DNA of 64,000 bases from an uncultured Schlesneria sp. (GTDB taxonomy: Bacteria; Planctomycetota; Planctomycetia; Planctomycetales; Planctomycetaceae): positions 1 through 64,000 of the forward strand of contig CAIQIR010000142.1 in the NCBI GenBank assembly GCA_903871875.1, in the 5' to 3' direction. Below the pieces are notes generated by a model, which did no database searches, had not been told where the DNA came from, and worked only from the letters and a program-made list of their open reading frames with translations. Each line of letters begins with the position of its first letter. The first letter of the stretch is position 1. This document shows positions 35,265-44,059 of this stretch, piece by piece. A program made the translations under genes and the position numbers.

Positions 35265-36608
35265 GTGGACGTTCGCGCGTGCGTGTGGTTCGTGCTGGTG
35301 ATGATGTCGGGAATTCCGCTGGCCTTGGCGAATGATTGGTCGCGGTTTCGTGGTCCCAACGGTGATGGAATTGTCACGGGAACGCGGCTGCCGGCGAAGT
35401 GGGACGAGGGAACCAATGTGGCCTGGAAGACGAAAATTCCCGGGCGCGGTTGGTCGCAACCGGTCGTCGCGGGCGACAAACTGTTCGTGACGGCGGCCGT
35501 GAGTGAGAATGAAGAAAAGCCGCGTCGCTTTGAACGCGGGATCATTCCCGACGCACGCGATGCTCGCGCCGATACCTACCAGTGGAAGATCTACTGTCTC
35601 ACCGCGACGACAGGCGAAATTCTGTGGGAGGCGGTCGCGAGCGAGGGAAATCCCGCGATGCCGAAACATCGCAGCAACACCTACGCCTCGGAAACGCCTG
35701 TTACTGACGGCGAACGCGTGATCTGCTGTTTTGGGATCAGAGGATTGGTCTGCTATGACATGTCCGGCAAGCCGCAGTGGCAGGTGCAGCTGGGCGAATT
35801 TCAGACTCAGGCGGGGTGGGGAACCGGCAGTTCCCCGGTCATCCTGGACGATGCGGTGCTCGTCCAATGTGACAACGAAAAATCCTCGTTCCTGGTGGCG
35901 CTTAACAAACGCACGGGTGCGGAACTGTGGCGCATCGTCCGCGAGGAATCAACGAACTGGTCGACGCCTTACGTCTGGAAAAACAAGCTTCGGACGGAAC
36001 TGGTCATCGCGGGTGGGGCGAAGATCCGATCGTACGATCCCGAATCGCGGAAGGTGCTGTGGGAAATGGCGGGCAGCGGGCGGACATCGGTCTCGCCGGT
36101 TGCTGACGACGAACAGATTTACGTGGATTCGGTCGACCGTTTTCGCGGCAGTCCCGGCCGGTTGGCTGCGATCCGTGTGGGTGCGACCGGCGATATTTCG
36201 CTGCCCGACAATGGCGGCCCGACGTCGAGTGAGTTTGTGAGTTGGCAGGTCCTGTTGAAATCGTATCGCAATGCGTCCCCGGTGCTCTATGACGGCGGGG
36301 TGTACATGTTGGAACAGAACTCCGGGATCGTTCGTTGTTTCGACGCGAAGACGGGTGAATTGCAGTTTCAGCAACGGCTGCCAAACTCCGCGGGATTCAC
36401 TGCTTCGCCGTGGGTCAATGATGGCAAGATTTATTTGCTCGATGAGACCGGGCTAACGGTGGCGATCGGCCCCGGTCCGAAGCTGAACCTACTGGAGTCC
36501 AACAAACTGGACGACGAATTGTTCTGGTCCTCGATTGCCGTGTGCGGTGACCGCCTGCTGATTCGCAGCGTCAATCATCTCTATTGCATCCAGGAAGCAA
36601 AACCGTAA
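35265..36608 (+). CDS. Exported PQQ-like beta-propeller repeat protein
   Basis: 447 residues. A signal peptide (V-W-F-V-L-V-M-M-S-G-I-P-L-A-L-A) is followed by W-S-R-F-R-G-P-N-G-D-G and then repeated W-K/Y-L-x-A-x-x-G-x-x-x-W blades, e.g. Y-C-L-T-A-T-T-G-E-I-L-W-E and A-L-N-K-R-T-G-A-E-L-W. This is the PQQ_2/outer-membrane-BamB-like fold very common in Planctomycetes. No PQQ-binding catalytic residues were identified, so a structural or binding role is likely. GTG 35265 with GGAGGA just upstream is preferred to ATG 35250. Confidence 0.85.
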   Translation: MDVRACVWFVLVMMSGIPLALANDWSRFRGPNGDGIVTGTRLPAKWDEGTNVAWKTKIPGRGWSQPVVAGDKLFVTAAVSENEEKPRRFERGIIPDARDARADTYQWKIYCLTATTGEILWEAVASEGNPAMPKHRSNTYASETPVTDGERVICCFGIRGLVCYDMSGKPQWQVQLGEFQTQAGWGTGSSPVILDDAVLVQCDNEKSSFLVALNKRTGAELWRIVREESTNWSTPYVWKNKLRTELVIAGGAKIRSYDPESRKVLWEMAGSGRTSVSPVADDEQIYVDSVDRFRGSPGRLAAIRVGATGDISLPDNGGPTSSEFVSWQVLLKSYRNASPVLYDGGVYMLEQNSGIVRCFDAKTGELQFQQRLPNSAGFTASPWVNDGKIYLLDETGLTVAIGPGPKLNLLESNKLDDELFWSSIAVCGDRLLIRSVNHLYCIQEAKP

Positions 36609-36865
36609 GCAATTGTCCGGCTGGTTCGGGGCGACGAAATCTGAGGGCTGCGGTTACTTCCTTCGCGGTCGCTACAGACCCCGCTCGCGATTCAAAAGGC
36701 CCTGCAAACACTGACGGGTGGGTAGGTCGATACGACTGGGATAATCAAGTCACCGCACCCGATTGAGATAGCGTCATTGTGATCTTCGCGAGAACGTTGG
36801 ACGAGTCGAAAAGAGAGTGTGTTTCGGGGACAACGGGCTACGCGGGCTAACGACTGGTGCGCGGT

Positions 36866-38197
36866 TTATGGTGGCGGCTCACCGGCGACGGCCAGCCCAA
36901 CACCGGGGTCGTTGTTTCGCAGTGCCAGCGTTCGTAATTCGGCCAGATCTTTTGATGAGACATCGACCGTCTGGCTTTTTGCATAGGCCAGGTTTTTGCG
37001 GCTGTCGTCTGCATTGGGTTTACCGGGAGCCTGTTCCCGGATCGAAAGGGCGCGTTGATAATGACGTTCGGCCGTGGCGAACTTCTTCTTCGCGCAGCAC
37101 AAATGTCCTAGCAGCGCCACATCCCATGCCACGTCGAGCAGTGCGGAAGAGCCGAGTCGATCATGCTTGGCCAGAGCGAGTCCGGCAAATTGCTCGGCGT
37201 CCTCGTTTTGGCCGCTTTGATATGCGGCAAACGCGAGATTGTAATAGGTGTCCGCGCACTTTTGAGGTTGCGACAACCCCTCATAGATCACGGCGGCCTT
37301 CAGGTAGGCTTCTTTCGCCGCGTCGTACTGCTTCAGCTTGATCAATGTTTCACCGATTCGGTGATGCGCTTCTGCCAGGTGGTCGCGCCCCGCAGATCCG
37401 GTCAGCTCATACAGACGAGCTGCCTCTCGTACCGCGTCGAGTGCTTTGTCGAGGTCCGGCTTTCCCAGATAAATCGTCGATAGATCGTAATTGGTGTGCG
37501 CCGCAGTGAGGACGCCGTCCTCGGTGCTCAGGTCGAGCAGTTCAATTTGTTCCTTGGTCTTCCTGGCGGCGAGATCAAAGTCTTTCATGCGAAATCGCAT
37601 CCAACCGACTCTGCCGAGCAGGTACCGCTTCTGTGCTTTCGTGGGGGAGGCATTCAACGAGGCCTGGAAAACCGCTTCAGCCTCTTTGTAACGATTCAGG
37701 TGCTCATATGAGCTGGCGAGTTCGTTGCGGATGGAATAGAGATATTCTTGATCATCGCCGCCCGCTGTCAGGATTCCAATGGCCCAGTTCGCATAGGGGA
37801 TGGCCTCTTCATAGCGTTTCAATCCGTTAAGCGCCTGAGCAAGACCATAGGCAGAGCGAATGGCGGTCGTCCGTTCTCCCTTGTTTTTGATGCCCATTGT
37901 TTCTCGATAGGCGACGATGTAGGCGCTCAGGCCATTTTGGTATTCGTTGATGTTCAGGTAGGAGCGTCCCTGATTGTCTTTCGCCTCTGTCACGCGAGCA
38001 TCGCTCTTACCCCAGGTTCGCTCGCCAATTTCGGCGGCTTTGCGAAAGAGAATCGCCGCGGCCGCGAAATCTTTCTTTTCAAACGTCGCGTGTGCCGCTT
38101 TGTAGGTGACTTTGAACTCGGATTCTTGCGCGAACGCCGAAACCGAACCAGCCATCAGCACCATCCATCCGACGATACTTAATTGGAAACGGGTCAT
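36866..38197 (-). CDS. Exported TPR-repeat protein (third gene of a three-gene operon)
   Basis: 443 residues with a signal peptide (G-W-M-V-L-M-A-G-S-V-S-A-F-A) followed by about nine tetratricopeptide repeats, seen as recurring A-x-x-x-Y/F helices such as Y-L-N-I-N-E-Y-Q-N-G-L-S-A-Y, L-K-Q-Y-D-A-A-K-E-A-Y-L-K-A-A and A-E-R-H-Y-Q-R-A-L-S-I-R-E. The arrangement resembles kinesin-light-chain-like TPR arrays, protein-binding scaffolds. It starts 19 bases after the WD40 gene and must act outside the cytoplasm with it. Confidence 0.85.
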   Translation of the reverse strand: MTRFQLSIVGWMVLMAGSVSAFAQESEFKVTYKAAHATFEKKDFAAAAILFRKAAEIGERTWGKSDARVTEAKDNQGRSYLNINEYQNGLSAYIVAYRETMGIKNKGERTTAIRSAYGLAQALNGLKRYEEAIPYANWAIGILTAGGDDQEYLYSIRNELASSYEHLNRYKEAEAVFQASLNASPTKAQKRYLLGRVGWMRFRMKDFDLAARKTKEQIELLDLSTEDGVLTAAHTNYDLSTIYLGKPDLDKALDAVREAARLYELTGSAGRDHLAEAHHRIGETLIKLKQYDAAKEAYLKAAVIYEGLSQPQKCADTYYNLAFAAYQSGQNEDAEQFAGLALAKHDRLGSSALLDVAWDVALLGHLCCAKKKFATAERHYQRALSIREQAPGKPNADDSRKNLAYAKSQTVDVSSKDLAELRTLALRNNDPGVGLAVAGEPPP

Positions 38198-38216
38198 AAG
38201 TTATCCATGGCCAAGT

Positions 38217-40031
38217 TTATCGTGCCTTTTTCGACGAGACGGTCGAACCTGATCCGATCTTGAAGAGCGTGGCAGAATTGCTGCCGCCAGCGGCAACAAA
38301 AGTTCTCTCGCCAAATAGCCACGCTACGCAGCGCTGTTCATGTCGTCCGATTGGGACGATGCTTTTCCGTGTCGATGCGTCGACCGTGTCATAACCGACC
38401 ACGGTACCATCTCGGAACCCGGCGATCACCGACCCATAGTCGTTGCAATCCAAGCTCAGCACGCTTGATCCGTCGCCCTTCCAACGGCTCAGGCGACGTA
38501 ATGATTGCAGGTCGAAGTGTTCGATCATTCCGTCCATGTATCCCACGAGAACCGAATGGCCATTCGTCGAAAGTTTGACACAAGTCACCGTCAATGGCCG
38601 TCCCGGCAGGGGGATTGCTGCCAGTTCTTTCGTCACGTCAAATAGGAAGATCTTGCCTTCGACTGTGCCGACGGCCAGCGCGCTGCGGGTCAGAGTGACA
38701 CAACGGCACGGACCTCGTTGTGAGGTGGAGTGTTTGAGGTTTCCACTAGTATCCCAAACCTTGATGGATCCATCATCGGCGATCGAAGCCAACACGTCAT
38801 TTTCAGCGGCGATGCCGGTGATCGAAGCGTCGTGAGCCTTCCAGGACCGCTCTTTGGCGAGGTTGCCAATGGAATAGATCTCGATTTCTCCGTTGGCGAG
38901 TCCGATGGCGATGGACCGGCCCGCGTTGCAAAACCCGATGCCCGAGATGGGTTGGTCGGCTTTAATGCCGGCGACTTTGATCTGATCTTCGATGGTCCAC
39001 AGCATCAAACGTTGGTCAACACCCGCCGTGGCGATGCGTTTGGCTTCTTTATCCACGACCACCGACGTGATTGCCCCACCGTATTCGGCCACTCGGTGAA
39101 ATTTGTCTGGCGATTCGGCCGGGACAAAATCGAGATAACTGCCGCCGCGGACCAACCAGCGACCATCGGGTGATGTCGCTGACGCATTGATGAACCCCCG
39201 ATAATCGGGATAGGAGTTGCCATTGTCCAGCAAGATTGAATTCCAAAACTGACTCAAACCGTCATGGCCGCCGGTCACCACAATTCCGCCTTTGAGGAAC
39301 GAGATGCACTTGATCAACTGGCGGTGAAACGTCTTATCCGAGCTGACTGCTGTCTGACGACGCACGTCCCACATTTTGACTTCACCCGACTGGTCACCCG
39401 ATCCCAGCAGGTTTCCGGAACTGTCGAAGGTAAGCGCAGTGACATGTTGGTCAGATGCCTCCCATGATTTCTGAGTCGCCAGGGTTGTGGCGTCAATGAG
39501 GCAGATCTTTCCTTCACGGTCAGACGTCGCAATGGTTTTGCCGGTGGGAGCGGCAGCAAGTGCAATGATCCGAGAATTCTGAGTCGGAATTGTCCGGCGA
39601 ATCTCGTCCAGTTGAGGAACGCCTAACTGCACCAGATTCCCGTCCATCAAGGCCACGACGAGCGATTTGCCATCGGGCGCGAATACCAGGCGTTCGGGCG
39701 CACCCTCTAGGGGCAGAATTTTGGTGACATTCATCGTCTTGCGATCGACGAGTCCGACATGAGAAAAGCCGTATGCCACGGCCAGATACTCTTGTCTGGC
39801 GTCCATGGCAATGGCAACCCCTTCGCCCGGGAACCGGATTCCGGTTTCAGACTTTCGCGTTTCGAGCGCGTAGGGGGCGACCCATCCGTCATCCCGCAGT
39901 ACGTAGGCCGTGTCGTTGGTACAGACCAGTCCGCGCACTGCTGAGGGATGACGTAGCACTCCGATCGCATCAGCAGTCATCGGCTGGGATTGCAACAGCA
40001 ACGCACTGGCCAACAACAACGAAGTATGCAC
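38217..40031 (-). CDS. Exported WD40-repeat propeller protein (second gene of a three-gene operon)
   Basis: 604 residues with a signal peptide (L-L-L-A-S-A-L-L-L-Q-S-Q-P-M-T-A-D-A). Repeats of the form H-x-x-x-V-x-x-x-x-F-x-x-x-G-x-x-L-x-S-x-x-x-D-G-x-x-x-x-W can be counted about ten times, for example V-K-M-W-D-V-R, L-M-L-W-T-I-E-D and I-K-V-W-D-T-S-G, suggesting one or two seven-bladed propellers. GTG start with AGAGG upstream. Five bases after the upstream gene ends; 19 bases before the TPR gene. Confidence 0.85.
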   Translation of the reverse strand: MHTSLLLASALLLQSQPMTADAIGVLRHPSAVRGLVCTNDTAYVLRDDGWVAPYALETRKSETGIRFPGEGVAIAMDARQEYLAVAYGFSHVGLVDRKTMNVTKILPLEGAPERLVFAPDGKSLVVALMDGNLVQLGVPQLDEIRRTIPTQNSRIIALAAAPTGKTIATSDREGKICLIDATTLATQKSWEASDQHVTALTFDSSGNLLGSGDQSGEVKMWDVRRQTAVSSDKTFHRQLIKCISFLKGGIVVTGGHDGLSQFWNSILLDNGNSYPDYRGFINASATSPDGRWLVRGGSYLDFVPAESPDKFHRVAEYGGAITSVVVDKEAKRIATAGVDQRLMLWTIEDQIKVAGIKADQPISGIGFCNAGRSIAIGLANGEIEIYSIGNLAKERSWKAHDASITGIAAENDVLASIADDGSIKVWDTSGNLKHSTSQRGPCRCVTLTRSALAVGTVEGKIFLFDVTKELAAIPLPGRPLTVTCVKLSTNGHSVLVGYMDGMIEHFDLQSLRRLSRWKGDGSSVLSLDCNDYGSVIAGFRDGTVVGYDTVDASTRKSIVPIGRHEQRCVAWLFGERTFVAAGGSNSATLFKIGSGSTVSSKKAR

Positions 40032-40036
40032 GTCGA

Positions 40037-41998
40037 CTACCTCTTTCTGAATGACGCATTGAAGATCGTGGCGGTTGAGCCAGGTGGAACGCTGATGCCA
40101 AATCGATTCGGGCCAACGCGATCCTCGTTGGGTGCGGAAAGCTGACCGCGAGTCGTTGTTTGCCCGACATTCAGAATCCAGGCATTCTTCTCGACAAACA
40201 GCTTCAGTTTCTGAGGCACCTGAAGCGAGTTCACTGTCGCAGTGCCCTGGACATGGTCTTGATCGGCGCGGACTACCAATTCGATGGGGCCAGTCGTGGA
40301 AAGGGTGTACTTCAGTTCGTAATTGCTGTACCAGGTCGGAAAGAGAACCATGACAGCCTTGTCACTGGCAGGAGAAATCGAAACTGTGCCGATATCGAGC
40401 TTCGCAGTGATCTCGTCCGAACCGGCAGTGGTCGACCATCCGTCCAGATTCTCGCCATTGAAAAGAATGGACCATTCACTGGCGGGTGAAAACGCGGGAA
40501 CATTTCCCGATTCGATTGCACCTCTGGCGACTTGTTCCCAGTCGAAAGTGATGTTGTTCTGCTTGATCCATTTCGCCAACGACACGGACTGGGCGACGCG
40601 GTAAAGATCTTGAAATTGGCCGAACGCCTCGGCGATTTCCGGAAAGTGACGGTCGATCTCACGGGCCAATCGAATCAACTCATTGTGGTAATAACCGGAT
40701 TCCGTGCCTAACCCTTCCACCTCGACGCGCGAGTCGACACCATCGCACACCAATTCTTGTCCTCGAGCACCGAAACGGGCACCTGTGACACGCAGGAAGA
40801 CTCGCGAGCCGACCAGCATCGTAAAATGGGCCTCGCAACTCAACCGGCGATAATGGGGTACAATTTCGGCGACTACCGCTCTGTGCGATCCTTCGTAAGC
40901 AAACATGATCGCGCCCAGGAGATCGTCGGCTTCATAAAGCACTTCTCCAAACCGGGTCTTAAATAATGGACCCGTATAGATCACGGAATGGAACCCCTTC
41001 ATTTCATCGGTGGACTCCATGCTTAACGAAGGGTCGACATTCTTTCCGAAGATGGAGCGGACTGCGACGACAAAGTCGTTGGCCGGAAGAGACGCCGTCA
41101 GATTACTGCCGGATTTCAATTTAAGGACCAGCATCGACTTGGATTGGTCGTAGCTGGCTTCCAGAACGTCTTCCGCGTTCAGTCCCTCGATGACCGCAGT
41201 GGGATGCAATACCACACCCCCGGGTTTCGGAGCCACCTTCACTTCCCGAGAAACGTCGCGGAAAACCGGTGTTTGAGGCGGGGGTGCAGGCAGGTCCGAC
41301 GAATTGGCGTTCCGCTGTTCCGTGATGGCTGCCTGAGCGCGCAATCCTGCGTCGATTTCATTGGCCGTCAATACCAGGTCATTTCTTTTGGGGGCTGAAT
41401 CGTCAAACACCAGTCGTTTAATATCTGGCGCTACTTGCTGGACAAGATCGTTACAGCGAAGGTTTTGATCAGCAACCGTGGTACTCACCGGCGGATTATA
41501 GTTTTGGATGAGCGTAGAAACATCGTTTTTAACCGGAACCTGATACCACTTGATTTTCGCTAATTCGGAATGTCGCCACGAGTAAGTCACCGGCGCCCCA
41601 CGCGCGATGTAGTTCGACAAGTAAGCCTTAGCCATTTCCGGCGACGCGTCCGTGATCTTTAGTTCGCCGTCTTTTTTCTTATCACGGCCTTCATTGATCA
41701 CTAAGTTCAATCGGTCGACCACCTTTGGATTCGAGACCGTTCGTCCGTCTGCCAGGTCTTTAAGGCCGCCCAGAATATTTCCGTCCCAAACGCGATCAGT
41801 GCCCTGGCAATTGATGACGACGTGTCCGTGGTCTTTGTCTGAAAGAGTTCCGATTAGTGCGGATTTCTTGTCTTGAGACAGCGCTGATCGATCGTCACTG
41901 TCGACCTCGACGACCGCCGGTGATTGCGCGTGAGTAACGGCACAGAAGGCGAACAATCCAAGAAACAGGAACGCCCCAACATGAATTCGAATTAACAA
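40037..41998 (-). CDS. Exported protein with DUF1080-like C-terminal domain (first gene of a three-gene operon)
   Basis: 653 residues: a signal peptide (F-L-F-L-G-L-F-A-F-C-A-V-T-H-A), a long middle part without recognised family, and a C-terminal domain (about 495-653) of the DUF1080/3-keto-disaccharide hydrolase type, beginning S-I-L-F-N-G-E-N-L-D-G-W and ending with the jelly-roll strands typical of it. DUF1080 proteins bind or cleave keto-glycosides. TTG 41998 lies seven bases after GGAGG, a convincing though unusual start. The propeller and TPR genes follow at 5 and 19 bases. Confidence 0.75.
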   Translation of the reverse strand: MLIRIHVGAFLFLGLFAFCAVTHAQSPAVVEVDSDDRSALSQDKKSALIGTLSDKDHGHVVINCQGTDRVWDGNILGGLKDLADGRTVSNPKVVDRLNLVINEGRDKKKDGELKITDASPEMAKAYLSNYIARGAPVTYSWRHSELAKIKWYQVPVKNDVSTLIQNYNPPVSTTVADQNLRCNDLVQQVAPDIKRLVFDDSAPKRNDLVLTANEIDAGLRAQAAITEQRNANSSDLPAPPPQTPVFRDVSREVKVAPKPGGVVLHPTAVIEGLNAEDVLEASYDQSKSMLVLKLKSGSNLTASLPANDFVVAVRSIFGKNVDPSLSMESTDEMKGFHSVIYTGPLFKTRFGEVLYEADDLLGAIMFAYEGSHRAVVAEIVPHYRRLSCEAHFTMLVGSRVFLRVTGARFGARGQELVCDGVDSRVEVEGLGTESGYYHNELIRLAREIDRHFPEIAEAFGQFQDLYRVAQSVSLAKWIKQNNITFDWEQVARGAIESGNVPAFSPASEWSILFNGENLDGWSTTAGSDEITAKLDIGTVSISPASDKAVMVLFPTWYSNYELKYTLSTTGPIELVVRADQDHVQGTATVNSLQVPQKLKLFVEKNAWILNVGQTTTRGQLSAPNEDRVGPNRFGISVPPGSTATIFNASFRKR

Positions 41999-42287
41999 AA
42001 TTCAGCCTCCTCCGGTCGCAAAGCGTTGAATCGGGAGACGAAATCAGGGATTTGAGCGGCGAAACACCTGAATGGAGTGGACGAGTGTATCCTTTTAAAA
42101 TATTGGTTTCAACCAAATGCGATGATGTGTCTGTTCTGGCTGCAAATTGTCACGACCGGTTTGGTCGCGGTTGGAATGAGAAAATCGCAACTGAGTGCAC
42201 GGAGATTCAAGCCATCGGCGCAGAACCTCTGCGATGGTCTATCGACTTCGATGGTTGGGGCGTTGCCTGCTTTCGCCGTTGTCTGCC

Positions 42288-43952
42288 TCAGGGCTTCAAT
42301 TGCCAACCTTTGATGTTCTTTGATGCGGTACCGAACTGACCCAACTGGTAGATGGCGGCGCCGGCCGGCGAGAAGGTGAATGGTTCGAACGGTTCTGCCA
42401 GCAGTTTGTCGAGCTCTTCGCGAGTGGCGATACCGGTGGTGACATGGGGATTGAATCGCTCGCCGGATGACTTCGGAACGAAGGTCGAAACGTAGTCGAT
42501 CAGCAGCGGATCAATGATCGGATCTTCGGGCGTGGTGACAAATGCGGCGGACGTGCCGGTGTTGACCGTGTACGGGGCGACGGCGGTGATGATGTCTGCT
42601 TGCAGCTTGAGCAATTCGGCGGTCGGCTGGGCGACAATCCCCGCGACGCCAAGCTCTTTGTTAGGAATGTCGTAATGCTTGACGGCTTCCAACTTCATCC
42701 CGGTCACGTTGGTGCTGGCGAAAACTTTTTCGGTGGCGGCCGAGACCTTGTCGAGATCGGCAGTGCGGACGAAACGCTGGATGAGCGTGATGTGGGGACG
42801 GTGCGTCGCATCGAGGGCGAAACCTTTGGGGTAGGCCTTTCGCAGACGCGTGTTGATGGCTGCAGAATGCTTGAGCATCGTGGCGTCTGGTTCCAGTAAG
42901 ATGTCAATGGCCGTCACCGAGGTCTGCTCGAACGCAAAAACCTGTTGCCAGTCGTCCTGCATGCTGACGACGGTCCAGCCATTCTTCTTCGCATCCTGAT
43001 CAAGCGCGGGCGTGAAGGCACCTAACTTGGTGTCGGGTAATCCGCGTGCGGGACCATAGGGGTATTCGCGCGTCGCATCATCGTGCAGTACCAGCAACAT
43101 GAACCGGGCGCCGCTGCCGCCCTGGGTGTATTCCAGCATCTGCTGGTCGCCGGTGGAATTTCCGAACGCGGCGATCGGTCGCCGGCCAATGTGCTGATTG
43201 ATGGCAACCGGCTTCCCGTCTTTGTCATCGTTAAAGTTGAGTACTGGCAGCCGGACGAGGACGGGCTGGCCGTCTCGCATTTCAAATTTCGTCTTGATAC
43301 TGCTGCCAATGACGTGCTCGGGGGGAATCCCATACACCTGTTCCATCCAGGGCCGCATGAACTCGATGCCGCCGCCGGAGACGACGAAGGTTTTGAACCC
43401 TTTCGCTCGCAGATAGTTCAGCACTTCGAGCATCGGCTGATAAACGCATTCAGTATACGGCTTTTGATATTTCGGATGTTTGGCGGTCGCGAGCCAGTCC
43501 TTGACGATTCGTTCGAATTCCACGGTGGTCATGCCGGTGTGCGTGGCCATCATCAGTTCGAGGATCGCATGTTCGCCGCCCGACAGTGCTGTTTTCAGAT
43601 CACCTTTGAGCAGTGAGGCAAACGGTTCCTTGTCAGTCCAATCGGGATGCTGGGGCGCGAGTGCTTTGACTCGGTCGAGCGCGAAGAACAATTGAACGGG
43701 CAACGGCTGCTCGCACCAGAGTGTGCCGTCGTTGTCAAACGTGGCGATCCGTTCGGCAACCGGCACGAAGTCTGGCGATCCTTCTGTTGTGACCTTCTCG
43801 ACGAAGGCGATCAGGGACTGTTTTGCCGTTCCGTCATTCCAGGAGGGTAGCGGATCGGCCGCTGGCGAAACGCTTGTTGCGAGCACGAATACGCAAACGA
43901 GTACTGGAGCGAGGAGCTGTTGTCTGCGTTTGATTTTCAGGATCGTGATCAC
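42288..43952 (-). CDS. Exported HAD phosphatase fused to a 2H phosphoesterase domain
   Basis: 554 residues. After a signal peptide (L-L-A-P-V-L-V-C-V-F-V-L-A-T-S-V-S-P-A-A), residues ~40-335 form a HAD-family phosphatase: nucleophile Asp73/Asp75 in F-D-N-D-G-T-L-W, V-V-S-G-G-G for motif II and F-G-N-S-T-G-D-Q-Q for motif IV. Residues ~350-545 are a 2H phosphoesterase (LigT/CPDase-like) with both H-x-T motifs, H387-I-T and H503-V-T. 2H enzymes open cyclic phosphates of nucleotides or RNA ends, and a HAD could then remove the phosphomonoester. The fusion is unusual. GTG start with AAGGTGACC upstream. Independent transcript. Confidence 0.85.
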   Translation of the reverse strand: MITILKIKRRQQLLAPVLVCVFVLATSVSPAADPLPSWNDGTAKQSLIAFVEKVTTEGSPDFVPVAERIATFDNDGTLWCEQPLPVQLFFALDRVKALAPQHPDWTDKEPFASLLKGDLKTALSGGEHAILELMMATHTGMTTVEFERIVKDWLATAKHPKYQKPYTECVYQPMLEVLNYLRAKGFKTFVVSGGGIEFMRPWMEQVYGIPPEHVIGSSIKTKFEMRDGQPVLVRLPVLNFNDDKDGKPVAINQHIGRRPIAAFGNSTGDQQMLEYTQGGSGARFMLLVLHDDATREYPYGPARGLPDTKLGAFTPALDQDAKKNGWTVVSMQDDWQQVFAFEQTSVTAIDILLEPDATMLKHSAAINTRLRKAYPKGFALDATHRPHITLIQRFVRTADLDKVSAATEKVFASTNVTGMKLEAVKHYDIPNKELGVAGIVAQPTAELLKLQADIITAVAPYTVNTGTSAAFVTTPEDPIIDPLLIDYVSTFVPKSSGERFNPHVTTGIATREELDKLLAEPFEPFTFSPAGAAIYQLGQFGTASKNIKGWQLKP

Positions 43953-44012
43953 GTCAGGTCACCTTGTCCTTTCTGAAATGGCAACATCAAGCAATTCGCT
44001 GCCGTCCCGACG

Positions 44013-44047
44013 AAAAAAGGCGGCCAGGTGTGACACCCAGCCGCCTT
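44013..44047 (-). terminator. Rho-independent terminator after the sulfatase gene
   Basis: On the minus strand AAGGCGGC-loop-GCCGCCTT forms an 8-bp perfect stem followed directly by a run of Ts (six consecutive at 44018-44013). It lies 13 bases after the sulfatase stop, separating it from the HAD-2H gene. Confidence 0.85.
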
Positions 44048-44059
44048 GAAACAGACGAG

